NCBI GenBank assembly: GCA_045604155.1
Contig: JAZUNN010000060.1
Span: 32,531-96,530 of the forward strand
Reading direction: 5' to 3'
Origin: JAISGQ01 sp045604155
Lineage (GTDB): Bacteria; Bacillota; Clostridia; Oscillospirales; Acutalibacteraceae
DNA length: 64,000 nucleotides
The notes under the pieces are model-generated. The model had not been told where the DNA came from. It saw only the letters and a program-made list of their open reading frames with translations, and did not search any database. Shown one piece after another: positions 41,920-50,536 of the stretch. Within the stretch, counting starts at the first letter, position 1. Each line of letters starts with the position of its first letter. The position numbers were made by a program, and so were the translations under genes.

Positions 41920-42921
41920 TTATAGGCGAACTTCCTTGATCTTTTTTCTTTGCAGGATTTTTTTCTTGATTGCGGAAGCAACCTTTCTTTCGGGAAGGAG
42001 AACATAGTAGAAGAAGATTTCAGCCTTCTGCCTGAAGCTGAGGCCCTTGTACTGCTCCTTGACCTTGCCCTTTGAAATATCCTTCAGCTTTGCACCGTTG
42101 CGCAATGCCAGAGTCATATATCTTACATATACAGTTTGAATGTTCTTGTGGTATTTTCTGTCTGTATAATTGTCAATCTGATCATAGGTGCCTATGTAGC
42201 CGAGGAAGAGATTGGCCTTTCTCTTGTTGCCGCTGTACCAGTTGGTTTCAGACCAGGAGCCTGGTCTTGCTCTGCGGTAAACGCCCACCTCATCGTCAAT
42301 GTACCATACTCTGCCGTTGAGGGCAAGCCAGATTACCATTGTACGGTCGCCTCTGCGGGGGAACACTTCATCAGCAGGTCTTTGCTGCATGACGGAATGT
42401 CTGTAGAACAGAGAGCAGGTAGCAAAGGTCTGAAGCTCTCTGCGTGCAAAAATCTGCTCAATGGTAACTTCACCTGTGTGGTCAAGAGGAGCTACGATCT
42501 TATCGGGCATAGTGGTATCACTGTAGTTTATCTGACGAATCTTTGCGCCGCAAAGGGAATAGTCAGGATGTGCCTCCAGAAAATCAAACTGCTTCTGGAG
42601 CTTGAGAGGGTCGGTCCAGTAATCGTCCGCCTCGCACATGGCAACATACTTACCTCTGACTAGGGGAATAACAAATTTCTGAAGCATTCCGCGCCCTTTT
42701 GAGTGCTGATTTTCAGTTTGGATGATGGGTATAACTATATCGGGGTACTTTTCAGCATATTCACGGACAATGTCAGCGGTGCCATCGGTGGAGGCATCGT
42801 CGTGCAGAAGAATCTCAAAGGGAAAAGTAGTCTTCTGCATAAGCATTCCGTCCACAGCGTTGCGGATGAAATCCTTGACATTATATGCAAGACAGATTAT
42901 CGAAACCATAGGTTTTTCCAT
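41920..42921 (-). CDS. Glycosyltransferase family 2
   Basis: A 333-residue sugar transferase with a GT-A fold. MVSIICLAYNVKDFI opens the nucleotide-binding part, LLHDDASTDGT carries the first Asp pair and MCEADDYWTDPLKLQ the DxD metal site. The acceptor and sugar are unknown. It lies 35 bases downstream of the flippase gene and is very likely co-transcribed with it, so it probably helps to build the repeat unit that the flippase exports. GGAGGA precedes the ATG. Confidence 0.9.
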   Translation of the reverse strand: MEKPMVSIICLAYNVKDFIRNAVDGMLMQKTTFPFEILLHDDASTDGTADIVREYAEKYPDIVIPIIQTENQHSKGRGMLQKFVIPLVRGKYVAMCEADDYWTDPLKLQKQFDFLEAHPDYSLCGAKIRQINYSDTTMPDKIVAPLDHTGEVTIEQIFARRELQTFATCSLFYRHSVMQQRPADEVFPRRGDRTMVIWLALNGRVWYIDDEVGVYRRARPGSWSETNWYSGNKRKANLFLGYIGTYDQIDNYTDRKYHKNIQTVYVRYMTLALRNGAKLKDISKGKVKEQYKGLSFRQKAEIFFYYVLLPERKVASAIKKKILQRKKIKEVRL

Positions 42922-42956
42922 GTCGTTTCCTCCAATAATGAAAAATAAGGAACAGC

Positions 42957-44678
42957 TTATGCGTCATCATTGCTGCTGTCCGTTGAAGCAGCCGCAGATA
43001 CGGCAGCTTTCTTTGCGGCTTTGTTTTTGATTTTGCCGATAAAGCTCTTGAATATTACAATGAAGCGCTGACACTCCTCTGTCTTTCGGAACAAAAGCCA
43101 TACAACTACGTTGGGTATTATTACACAGAGAACACACTTTACAATAAAGGATACCATATCGGGAGTGTTTGCGAATATTCCTGCAAAAGCGTTTTCGCTG
43201 TCCGATTCGCAGTTGCCGAACAGGAGTATGCCAAGACCGTAGGTCGAGGCAACGCAGCCTGCCGTTATTCCAAGGTGAAGGAAGAACGTTTTGAAATAAG
43301 AACTCAAAGGCTTTTTGAACACGTGCTTGTACACGATCATAGGATCAAACCATTGCATAGTAAGGCAATGCGAAATGATTGTAGCGGATCTGATACCGAG
43401 TACACCAGCCTCATCGCCGTACTTGCCAAGGGACATACCCAGAAGAATCGATGCGCCGATGTTGATCGCGCACATAGCTATGGGGCGGTATTTGCCCTGA
43501 ATAAAAAGACCGTTTGCATTTCGTATGGTTGCTATGGGGTTCATGATGGTATTGGAGTAAAATACAGTTGCTACGATTATGGGCATCCACATGCTCATTA
43601 CGAACTCCTCACTCTGAAGCCAGAGGCGAATAAAGGGGTTCAGCAGCACTACGAAGCAGGTAGTGCAGAAGCAGCAGAGCCAGAATGCCATAAACTGCAG
43701 GGACTTGAATGTTTTATGCTGATATTCGCTGTCCTTTTCTGCGGCAAGGTTGCCCATGCTGGGCAGCGCGGAATTGAAAAACTGAAGAATTACTTGTCTG
43801 ACCTTGGTGGAAGCAAGACGGTAATTTGAAACATAGCCTACCCACAGAGGTCCGAAGAAGGAGGAGATAACGATACTGTCAAGACTGGTGTTTATCTGTG
43901 TACACACCTTGTAGATCATCAGTGCGCTTACGTCTTTATACAGCTTTTTCTTTTCTTCTTTTGAAAGGCTTTCCTTGGTGTTGTAATCAACATTGGGATA
44001 GCGCTTGTCCACATAGCGTGAGATAATAAGGTTGGTGGTTCTTGTGATTATAATGCCGGCAACAAGATAAACGATATAGATAATGGTGCGGTTTTCCTTG
44101 ATAAAGAGGTTGAGAGCAAGAAGTATTCCTGCCTCCACAACCACTCGGACTACCGACATAGCCATCTGAATATTTGTGACCTTTCGGTTTTCCTGATGGG
44201 CGGTCAGCAGAGTTGCCTTGTATATCTGCAGATAAGATACCGCAGAGTTCACAACATAAAGGATGTAGATAAGGATAATGTATTTTGCCACATCATCCCT
44301 TATGGCGGGATTGATTTTCTCGGGAGGAACAAGATATTTCAGGAAAGGAATCGTAGCAAGTCCCAGTCCCAGAACAATGCCTGCAACGAGCTGATATGCC
44401 CGTTTATAGAACTGCATCAGTGCAGATATTTTCTTGTTGTCACCTTCTGCAACCGGCTTGTACAGCGAAAATGCTATAGCAGACGAAATGCCCAGCTCTG
44501 CAAAGGAAAGCAGGGTGAGCAGATCGGTGAACAGGCTCGATATGCCGGCATACTCTGCGCCCAGAGTGCTTATGAATATGGAGCGCATTATAAAGCCTGT
44601 TACTATATTGAACATTTTCGCGGCCATTCCGGCTGCAGTATTCAGCACAGTATTCTGTGTTCTGGATTTTTTCGCCAA
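42957..44678 (-). CDS. Polysaccharide flippase (Wzx/RfbX-like)
   Basis: 573 residues with 12 to 14 helices, of the MOP superfamily polysaccharide exporters (RfbX/Wzx, TuaB). It begins NTVLNTAAGMAAKMFNIVTG, then RSIFISTLGAEYAGISSLFTD, the classical Wzx opening (about residues 9-47). It should flip undecaprenyl-linked saccharide units across the membrane. A hydrophilic tail rich in Ala and Lys, ending STDSSNDDA, is extra. The start is a TTG (44676-44678) behind GGAAGGA. A promoter and a 17-bp palindrome lie upstream. Confidence 0.88.
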   Translation of the reverse strand: MAKKSRTQNTVLNTAAGMAAKMFNIVTGFIMRSIFISTLGAEYAGISSLFTDLLTLLSFAELGISSAIAFSLYKPVAEGDNKKISALMQFYKRAYQLVAGIVLGLGLATIPFLKYLVPPEKINPAIRDDVAKYIILIYILYVVNSAVSYLQIYKATLLTAHQENRKVTNIQMAMSVVRVVVEAGILLALNLFIKENRTIIYIVYLVAGIIITRTTNLIISRYVDKRYPNVDYNTKESLSKEEKKKLYKDVSALMIYKVCTQINTSLDSIVISSFFGPLWVGYVSNYRLASTKVRQVILQFFNSALPSMGNLAAEKDSEYQHKTFKSLQFMAFWLCCFCTTCFVVLLNPFIRLWLQSEEFVMSMWMPIIVATVFYSNTIMNPIATIRNANGLFIQGKYRPIAMCAINIGASILLGMSLGKYGDEAGVLGIRSATIISHCLTMQWFDPMIVYKHVFKKPLSSYFKTFFLHLGITAGCVASTYGLGILLFGNCESDSENAFAGIFANTPDMVSFIVKCVLCVIIPNVVVWLLFRKTEECQRFIVIFKSFIGKIKNKAAKKAAVSAAASTDSSNDDA

Positions 44679-44729
44679 AGTATTCAGTCCTTCCTGACAG
44701 CTTCACGCAACGTCAGTTGTCACCTTATC

Positions 44730-44766
44730 CAACAACAACTTATCGATTATCGATAAGTTGTTGTTG
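44730..44766. promoter_or_regulatory. 17-bp perfect palindrome in the flippase leader
   Basis: Positions 44730-44746 and 44750-44766 are exact complements around a three-base loop; the centre reads TATCGATTATCGATA. It lies just downstream of the minus-strand -10 box, so it is either an operator at the start site or a hairpin at the 5' end of the transcript. Confidence 0.7.
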
Positions 44767-44779
44767 TTTTACACGAATT

Positions 44780-44808
44780 ATACTACACCATTGCAGTGCT
44801 TATGTCAA
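44780..44808 (-). promoter_or_regulatory. Promoter of the flippase-GT2 operon
   Basis: Minus strand: TTGACA (44803-44808), 17-bp spacer, TAGTAT (44780-44785). A TATAAT three bases further on is an alternative -10 with a long spacer. Confidence 0.75.
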
Positions 44809-44835
44809 GAAATTGTTCATTGAAAGCTGTGAAGA

Positions 44836-45921
44836 TTATATGGTCTTTTTTACGCTGGGAAGACCCAGTTTCATCATTATGCCGTCGAGCTCCTCACGGA
44901 AGCCGATCTGAGTGGGTATCTGCCAGCCCACATACTGACCTCTTGCATTTCCCTCGACCATTATCCAGCCGTTTTCGGTAAGTGCAAGATCCCAGCCGGC
45001 GTAATGGTTGCCTTCGATGACCGTTGCAAGCTCCTTGGCAAGAGCCACAGCTTCACTCCAGCGGGGGATCTCAAAGCCGATAAGCGGCAGACCTGTTTCG
45101 GGGTGAATATCAAATGTTGCGCCTGTTTCGTCGGCAGTATGTGTAATTTTACCCGTTTTCGGATCTACAACACAAAGAATTCCGCCTGCACCGCCGTTAT
45201 CGACAACAGCATCACCTCTGCCTACTCTGAGGAAGGGGTGGATGACCTCAATATCGTTTTCGTTGTAATAGATTGTAGTAAGTCGCATTGTGTTTACAGA
45301 GGAAGGATGCAGCTCCGCAAGCTCAGCACACTGAACGATGACCTCCTCAGCAAGGAAGCCCTCAGGATACTCATCCATAAGCTGTGCAATAAGAGTGTCG
45401 ATATTAGCAGAAGAAGTATCGACTATTTTAACTCCCTGACCGCAGCACTTATCAAAGGGCTTTACGATAATGCGGGAGTGTTTTTCAAGAAATGCACGAA
45501 GCTCTTCGGTATTCTCACTGTTGACAGCAAGAAGCTCTCTTTTGTAATACTTACCGAAATGCTCATATGTCTTGGTTTTGTCGTCAAATAGGATCTGATT
45601 TGCCTTGACGTTCATGCTCTCACAGAAGGGAATATGCTCAATATCGGAAACAAACTCAAGACGCTGTGCATCAGTAAGCTTTTCAAAGTTATAGAGGAAA
45701 TACTCGTCAAACATAAACTTGTGGTCATAGTACATACGAAGCATGTCCTTGACAAGTGCTTTCTCCCTTGCGGGATCAACATTGCTTCCGAGGAATTTGG
45801 CGATCATTCTTTTTGCTCTTACCTTGCGCTCGTATTTCTTATAGCATTCCGATTTGTAGAAATTTCTGACAAGAGGAATTTTGCGAGGAAACTTCTTAAT
45901 TTTGCTGATTACTGATCCCAT
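44836..45921 (-). CDS. Sugar-transfer-associated ATP-grasp protein
   Basis: A 361-residue ATP-grasp enzyme of the type found in polysaccharide gene clusters (ATPgrasp_ST-like). ATP-binding parts: RIIVKPFDKCCGQGVKIVD, a FLAEEVIVQ strand, and the metal-binding end GWDLALTENGWIMVEGNARG. It lacks a pre-ATP Rossmann domain of the usual kind; the first 100 residues are a basic helical region. Such proteins are thought to join a carboxyl group to an amine or sugar during surface polymer assembly; the substrate is unknown. The ATG at 45921 follows GAGGTGA; a GTG at 45930 is less likely. Confidence 0.8.
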   Translation of the reverse strand: MGSVISKIKKFPRKIPLVRNFYKSECYKKYERKVRAKRMIAKFLGSNVDPAREKALVKDMLRMYYDHKFMFDEYFLYNFEKLTDAQRLEFVSDIEHIPFCESMNVKANQILFDDKTKTYEHFGKYYKRELLAVNSENTEELRAFLEKHSRIIVKPFDKCCGQGVKIVDTSSANIDTLIAQLMDEYPEGFLAEEVIVQCAELAELHPSSVNTMRLTTIYYNENDIEVIHPFLRVGRGDAVVDNGGAGGILCVVDPKTGKITHTADETGATFDIHPETGLPLIGFEIPRWSEAVALAKELATVIEGNHYAGWDLALTENGWIMVEGNARGQYVGWQIPTQIGFREELDGIMMKLGLPSVKKTI

Positions 45922-45951
45922 TTGTATCACCTCAAAAAAAATACTGAACTT

Positions 45952-45979
45952 ATTATAGTATATTTATGATCAAAGTCAA
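45952..45979 (-). promoter_or_regulatory. Promoter of the 44836 ATP-grasp gene
   Basis: Minus strand: TTGACT (45974-45979), 16-bp spacer, TATAAT (45952-45957), 30 bases before the start. Confidence 0.75.
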
Positions 45980-46324
45980 GTTGTGGTGTTTATAACTTCA
46001 AGAATAAACGTGAAGCTTTTACTGCAGCACTGCTTTTTTTCACAAGTAAATATTCACCCGATTCGACATTGAGGCGAATGAAGTGCACCCAAAAGTTTAG
46101 ACAAAAGTAAATATTAAATCGTTAGCGAATGAGTTCGGTATTGCACCGGACTCATTCCTTTTAGTTTTAATGCGCAAGGTCTTTCTGAATAGGAACGTTC
46201 AGAATATTTTCCATTTTTTATTCACCTCTTTTTCGATTTGCTTAATTATACCATCTCCCAAAGAAGATATAAAGAGGGTGAGTAATTTAAGTTGACAAAA
46301 AGAATAACTTATATGAATTCACAC
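45980..46324. other. Intergenic region holding the IS relic
   Basis: No intact gene. Left of the relic is a short dyad, ATTCG-N9-CGAAT (46040-46058). Right of it is AT-rich sequence up to the terminator of the small membrane protein gene. Confidence 0.5.
46084..46215 (-). mobile_element. Relic of an IS3-family insertion sequence (transposase C-terminus and one end)
   Basis: On the minus strand, the frame ending at TAA (46114-46116) reads LKLKGMSPVQYRTHSLTI, the standard C-terminus of IS3-family OrfB transposases (GMSPVQYR). Upstream pieces are in another frame, so the reading frame is broken. Outside the stop, TGCACCCAAAAGTTTAGACA (from 46084) resembles an IS3-type terminal inverted repeat. 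No catalytic DDE core and no second end are present within the region. Confidence 0.7.
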
Positions 46325-46360
46325 AAAAAACCTCTGCTACAGAATAGGCAGAGGTTTTTT
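46325..46360 (-). terminator. Terminator of the DctM-type transporter operon
   Basis: AAAAAACCTCTGC (46325-46337) pairs with GCAGAGGTTTTTT (46348-46360). A T-run on the minus strand follows. Confidence 0.9.
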
Positions 46361-46393
46361 GCATTAGGTTTTAAGAATGTTGATAGTTGTGGC

Positions 46394-46687
46394 TTATACT
46401 TCCCCTTCGTGCTTTTTTGCCTTCTTCTTTTCAGGAGTCAGTGCGGTTTCTCCTGCCAGGTACATAGCTACCAAACCAAGAAGAACCATTACAACAGACA
46501 CATAAATAATAACAGGAATAATATGATTATAAATCACATCGCAGATGACTGCGGCAGTGTCGCCGCCGATAATGAGGGCGGCCAGATATCCGAAGAAGGT
46601 AAGTCCGCCGGCAAACAGGGTAATCATGATACCGTAGCCGAAGATGATCTTCAGAATATCGGAAAGCTTTTTGCAGAACTTTTTCAT
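46394..46687 (-). CDS. Small two-TM protein, partner of the DctM-type permease
   Basis: 97 residues with two long helices (about 12-42 and 55-80) and a basic tail (KKKAKKHEGEV). The ATG at 46687 has AAGGAGGGG upstream and lies 13 bases after the permease stop, so the two are co-transcribed. A DctQ subunit normally has four helices and about 160 residues; this one is shorter and may be a reduced accessory subunit. Function is inferred from position only. Confidence 0.65.
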   Translation of the reverse strand: MKKFCKKLSDILKIIFGYGIMITLFAGGLTFFGYLAALIIGGDTAAVICDVIYNHIIPVIIYVSVVMVLLGLVAMYLAGETALTPEKKKAKKHEGEV

Positions 46688-46700
46688 ATTATACCCCTCC

Positions 46701-48080
46701 TTACATTCCAAGGACAGGCAGCCAGCCCATCAGGATAACTACCTGCATAATAAACTGAGCTGCGACCCACCAAAGGTTATTCTTGAATGTTTTGCCGAAA
46801 TCCGACTCAGCAATGGTCATACCTGCATACATACCAAGTCCCAGAGGCGGTGTGATGCCGCACATTACACCGCAGATACAGGGCAGCATTGCAGCAGCCA
46901 GCAGGGGATCAACGCCTACGCCGTTAAGCAGGGTGATGAACACCGGTCCGAAGATAACTACCTGAGAAGAGCCGGGAACAACCATGCCCATTACACAAGT
47001 GATTGCACAGATAGCAAGTACCATGCCAAGCTTGCCGATATTCCATGCAGCCAGAACATCCTTCAGCGCTTCTGCAACACCAAGATCTTCAAACATTGCA
47101 CCGATCATGTAACCGAATACGCAGACACCGATTGCAGGAGAGATGGACTTGACACCGTTTGCAAACATCTTTGCCATCTTATGAGGTGTAATATCGGATT
47201 TCTTTTTGGCAATAAGGCAGGCATAGATAGCAGCGATACCTGCAACAAACAGCAGAACAGACTTGGAGAGAGCCTTTGCACCGCCGGCACCAAGACGCTC
47301 CACAAAGAAATTATCAGCGAAAACTGCATCCAAAATAAAGGGGAGAAGAATAATTATGGGGAGGAAAAGTGCCTTCCAGCCGACCTTTAAGGTTTCCTTA
47401 AGGCTGGGGAGCTCTTCTTTTGTCATGGGTTTTACCTTGTAATATTTGCAGAAAGCCCAGACCATAATCATACGCTGTGCGATAAACCAGAGGGAAATTC
47501 CCCACAGTACGATCCAAAACTTGCCCTGAGATACTTCTGCTATGCCTGCACCCACAGCGAAGGTTGAAAACGCAGTCATTGCAGCTACGATATTTGATGA
47601 GGGAGGGATCATATTGCCCATGTAGCTGGCGTTGGACTCAATGTTTGCAGCCAGCTCAGCAGGGAAACCTGAACGCTTCATTGCAGGGATTGTAAGAGTA
47701 CCTGTTGCCATAACGTTGCCCGGGCCGGAGCCTGAGAGCGCACCCATAAATGCACTGGCTATAACAGCGGTATAGCCTGCACCGCCTCTGATTCTTCCGA
47801 TGAGAGAGAGAATTATTGCAATACAGCTGTCAACAACCTTTGTCTTTGTCAGAAGAATTGACATGGCAACAAAAGCAACCATTGAATAAAGGAGCGAGGT
47901 TGTCAGGCCTTCCTCAATGTAGGTCCATACATTGCTCCATGTACCTGTAACAAACAGCAGTACAATAAACGCCAGCAGAACAGCCTCGTAAACGGGGCGC
48001 GTTAGTGCCAGGAACCATATGCAGATAACTGCAAGCATGATTCCGAGATAAACTATTGCACTTGGAATTCCAAATATCAT
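46701..48080 (-). CDS. TRAP transporter large permease-like protein (DctM type)
   Basis: 459 residues, 11 to 13 helices. ASAFMGALSGSGPGNVMATGTLTIPAMKRSGF (about 109-140) and PPSSNIVAAM match the DctM/SiaM signature, and the second half repeats the layout with GMVVPGSSQVVIFGP and CGITPPLGLGMYAGM. The family imports organic acids by a sodium gradient, usually with a DctP binding protein. No such protein gene is nearby. A divergent LysR regulator suggests inducible use of a carboxylate. The ATG has GAAGGGA upstream. Confidence 0.85.
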   Translation of the reverse strand: MIFGIPSAIVYLGIMLAVICIWFLALTRPVYEAVLLAFIVLLFVTGTWSNVWTYIEEGLTTSLLYSMVAFVAMSILLTKTKVVDSCIAIILSLIGRIRGGAGYTAVIASAFMGALSGSGPGNVMATGTLTIPAMKRSGFPAELAANIESNASYMGNMIPPSSNIVAAMTAFSTFAVGAGIAEVSQGKFWIVLWGISLWFIAQRMIMVWAFCKYYKVKPMTKEELPSLKETLKVGWKALFLPIIILLPFILDAVFADNFFVERLGAGGAKALSKSVLLFVAGIAAIYACLIAKKKSDITPHKMAKMFANGVKSISPAIGVCVFGYMIGAMFEDLGVAEALKDVLAAWNIGKLGMVLAICAITCVMGMVVPGSSQVVIFGPVFITLLNGVGVDPLLAAAMLPCICGVMCGITPPLGLGMYAGMTIAESDFGKTFKNNLWWVAAQFIMQVVILMGWLPVLGM

Positions 48081-48128
48081 TTTTATCCCTTCCTTTGCGA
48101 CTTATTTCCTTTCGGTTATAATTTCTAT

Positions 48129-48171
48129 TCCGAATTGGTTATATAATAGCATCCCACTCCGAATCTGTCAA
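48129..48171 (-). promoter_or_regulatory. Promoter of the DctM operon with two ATTCGGA boxes
   Basis: Minus strand: TTGACA (48166-48171), 17-bp spacer, TATTAT (48143-48148). ATTCGGA occurs in the spacer (48158-48164) and again after the -10 (48129-48135), 29 bp apart. These are good candidates for binding by the divergent LysR protein. Confidence 0.75.
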
Positions 48172-48264
48172 CAGAAAATTTCGCGTTTTATAAAAAATAT
48201 GGAAAGGTTGAAAAAACAAAGCTGATGGATTATCATATAATTACACCACACAGGAGGTGCTTAC

Positions 48265-49173
48265 ATGAATTACCGTCAGCTCCAGTATGCTGTGGCCCTT
48301 GCCCAGGTGCTAAATTTTTCCGAGGCAGCACAGCAGCTTGATATATCCCAGCCTGCCCTGAGCAAGCAGATAATAGCCCTTGAAACAGAGCTTGGAGTAA
48401 AGCTCTTTGACCGCGGCTCAACACCCCTCTCCCTCACCCCTGCAGGAGAATTTTTCGTGCAGAAGGCAGAGGAACTTATTTTTGAAGAAGATGTGCTGAT
48501 AAAGACTATGAATCGCTACAAAAGCGGTGAAAACGGAAAGCTTACCATAGGAGTTTCCCCTTTTCGCAGTCTTTATCTTATGCCGCCGCTTGTAAGAGCG
48601 TTGAAGGAGAGATATCCAAATCTCAGCATCACACTCAGCGAGTACGGACGTGCTCAGCTTCACAAGGGCATAGTTGATGGACTTTATGATTTTATTATTA
48701 CAAATCTGCCCGTTGACGATTCTCTTCTTGATGCTGTACCTCTTGAAAAGGATTCTCTTGTGCTTGCGGTGCCAAATGAGTTGCTGCATTTTATAGATAA
48801 GAGCAAGATAAGAAAAGAAGGCAAGATAAACTATATTGATCTGTCAGGATGCGAAAAGCTGCCCTTTGTTGTGGTTGGACGGGGACAGGAAATGCGCCAG
48901 CTTTTTGACAAGCTTTGCAGACTTTCACGCATTGAGCCTAACATATATATGGAGGTCGTGGGAATAACCACTGCATGGACTATGGCTAACGAGGGACTTG
49001 CCGCAGCCATTATCCCAATGCAGTTTATAGGTGCTGAAACACTGGGCAACGTAACACTTTTTGAGATAAATCAGGATGCCTACGTAAGACAGCCTGCCAT
49101 CGTCACAAGACGCGGTCAGTTCATATCGGAATATGCGCAGTTTGCCATGGATTTACTCAAAGGTGACAGATAA
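48265..49173 (+). CDS. LysR-family transcriptional regulator
   Basis: A 302-residue LysR regulator. The N-terminal winged helix reads MNYRQLQYAVALAQVLNFSE, then ISQPALSKQIIALETELG (about 27-44), and a PBP2-type effector domain follows (about 90-295). It is divergent from the DctM-type transporter operon, the common arrangement in which a LysR protein controls the neighbouring transporter in response to its substrate. CAGGAGG precedes the ATG. Confidence 0.93.
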   Translation: MNYRQLQYAVALAQVLNFSEAAQQLDISQPALSKQIIALETELGVKLFDRGSTPLSLTPAGEFFVQKAEELIFEEDVLIKTMNRYKSGENGKLTIGVSPFRSLYLMPPLVRALKERYPNLSITLSEYGRAQLHKGIVDGLYDFIITNLPVDDSLLDAVPLEKDSLVLAVPNELLHFIDKSKIRKEGKINYIDLSGCEKLPFVVVGRGQEMRQLFDKLCRLSRIEPNIYMEVVGITTAWTMANEGLAAAIIPMQFIGAETLGNVTLFEINQDAYVRQPAIVTRRGQFISEYAQFAMDLLKGDR

Positions 49174-49179
49174 AATAAT

Positions 49180-49214
49180 AAACCCGTGAAGAGGAAGCTC
49201 CACTTCACGGGTTT
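49180..49214. terminator. Bidirectional terminator between LysR and ATP-grasp genes
   Basis: AAACCCGTGAAG (49180-49191) pairs with CTTCACGGGTTT (49203-49214) between two convergent genes, with T residues on the plus side. Confidence 0.85.
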
Positions 49215-49222
49215 TGCTTGTT

Positions 49223-50524
49223 TTATGATCTTACAAGCATATCAAGAGCACGCTCATAGGTCAGCTGCTCAAGCTGCATCTCATCTCCGTTTTCGTCGTA
49301 GATTCTCAGAGTGTTGCTGATCTTCTCAAGAGTTTTTGCCAGCATCTCGGGAGTATCGTCCATAACGTGAATACGATAGATAACACGGTCGAGAGAATTA
49401 GTCTTGCTTATTACATCGCCGATCTCCTTGAAGGTTGCATTCTGGAGAACCTGGGGCATTTTGAGAACCTCTTCAAGTCCTTCGATCTTTGTGATCGTGC
49501 CGCCCTTGAGGGTGATGTAGTAATTGACGCAGGTCTTTGAATACATGGGGTTGTCCTGAGTCTTTACATCGCCGCAGGTCATCTTGCCTGTGAGAGCGAA
49601 CTCGATCATCATGTCAAGCATGCTGATGCCGTTGAGGGGCTGGGAGAATACATAGTGCTGCTCGCCGCCCATTCTCAGACCTGACTCATAGAAGTAGAAC
49701 TGATTATCCTTGATAAAGCCCTGGAACATTACGGGACCGTTCTTTATTCCAAGTTCCTTTATCATGTTTACGCAGGCTGCCTCGGTGGTCTCTCTGAAAA
49801 GAGGAACAAAGGAAGACGGGAATACATGGAGGATTGCAGAAGCTGCAGCTTCGTTTTCAACGACAGCCTTGTGCTTCATAAATGCAGAGGAAAGGCTTGC
49901 GTAGCCGTCCTGAACAGTGAAGTGCAGGAATATCTCGTTGGGACTGTCGATGTACTTCTCGCAGAGGATCTTCTTGCTTCTGGAGCTGTTATAAAGAGCG
50001 GTGTAGTAAGAAACAAGCTCTTCCTCGTTGTCACATCTCTTGATGCCTCGGCTGCCGCTTTCGTCAGCAGGCTTTACGAGGACGGGATACTCGATCTTGT
50101 CGAGATCCTCTCTCTTCATTTCGATGTCAAGCTTATATTCGGGAATGGTGGGAACACCGTACTTTATGCAAGCCTGCTTGAACAGACGCTTGTCGTTTGA
50201 GAGAATGTCAAACTGCTCCTTTGTGCCGCAGCAGGGAAGTCCCGCAGCCTCGCAGATCTGAACATAGAAGGGCAGATGAGAATCGGTCCAGCCGACAAAA
50301 ATACCGTCCACGCCCTTTTCCTTTATAAGGGCGACCATTTCGTCGGTGTGGGAAATATCAATGTCAATAGCTTCATCAGCTATCTGCTTTGAGGGTGAAT
50401 CCTCGGTTGCATAAAAGTTCGCAACGATGACCTTAACGCCCATTTCCTTTGCACGCTTTACAGCACAGGCGGCAAGGGCGGTGCGATCCATGACAAGCAG
50501 TGTTTTTCCTTCAAGTCCGTACAT
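49223..50524 (-). CDS. ATP-grasp ligase (first of two in the operon region)
   Basis: 433 residues. A Rossmann-like N terminus (TLLVMDRTALAACAVKRAKEMG) precedes an ATP-grasp fold: NDKRLFKQACIKYGVPTIPEY, EYPVLVKPADESGSRGIKRC and a Glu-rich metal site around FYFYESGLRMGG. Members join a carboxylate to an amine using ATP, as in carbamoyl phosphate synthase, D-Ala ligase or peptide ligases. The substrate is unknown. Last gene of a three-gene minus-strand operon with a DegT-like protein and another ATP-grasp enzyme, which suggests stepwise making of an amide-linked sugar or peptide product for the surface. AAGGAG precedes the ATG. Confidence 0.85.
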   Translation of the reverse strand: MYGLEGKTLLVMDRTALAACAVKRAKEMGVKVIVANFYATEDSPSKQIADEAIDIDISHTDEMVALIKEKGVDGIFVGWTDSHLPFYVQICEAAGLPCCGTKEQFDILSNDKRLFKQACIKYGVPTIPEYKLDIEMKREDLDKIEYPVLVKPADESGSRGIKRCDNEEELVSYYTALYNSSRSKKILCEKYIDSPNEIFLHFTVQDGYASLSSAFMKHKAVVENEAAASAILHVFPSSFVPLFRETTEAACVNMIKELGIKNGPVMFQGFIKDNQFYFYESGLRMGGEQHYVFSQPLNGISMLDMMIEFALTGKMTCGDVKTQDNPMYSKTCVNYYITLKGGTITKIEGLEEVLKMPQVLQNATFKEIGDVISKTNSLDRVIYRIHVMDDTPEMLAKTLEKISNTLRIYDENGDEMQLEQLTYERALDMLVRS

Positions 50525-50536
50525 ATTGATTACTCC

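Noticed and set aside
46644..47390. A 248-residue plus-strand frame
   Set aside because: Antisense to the DctM-type permease and small partner gene, with a His/Cys/Asn-rich composition unlike a real protein here.
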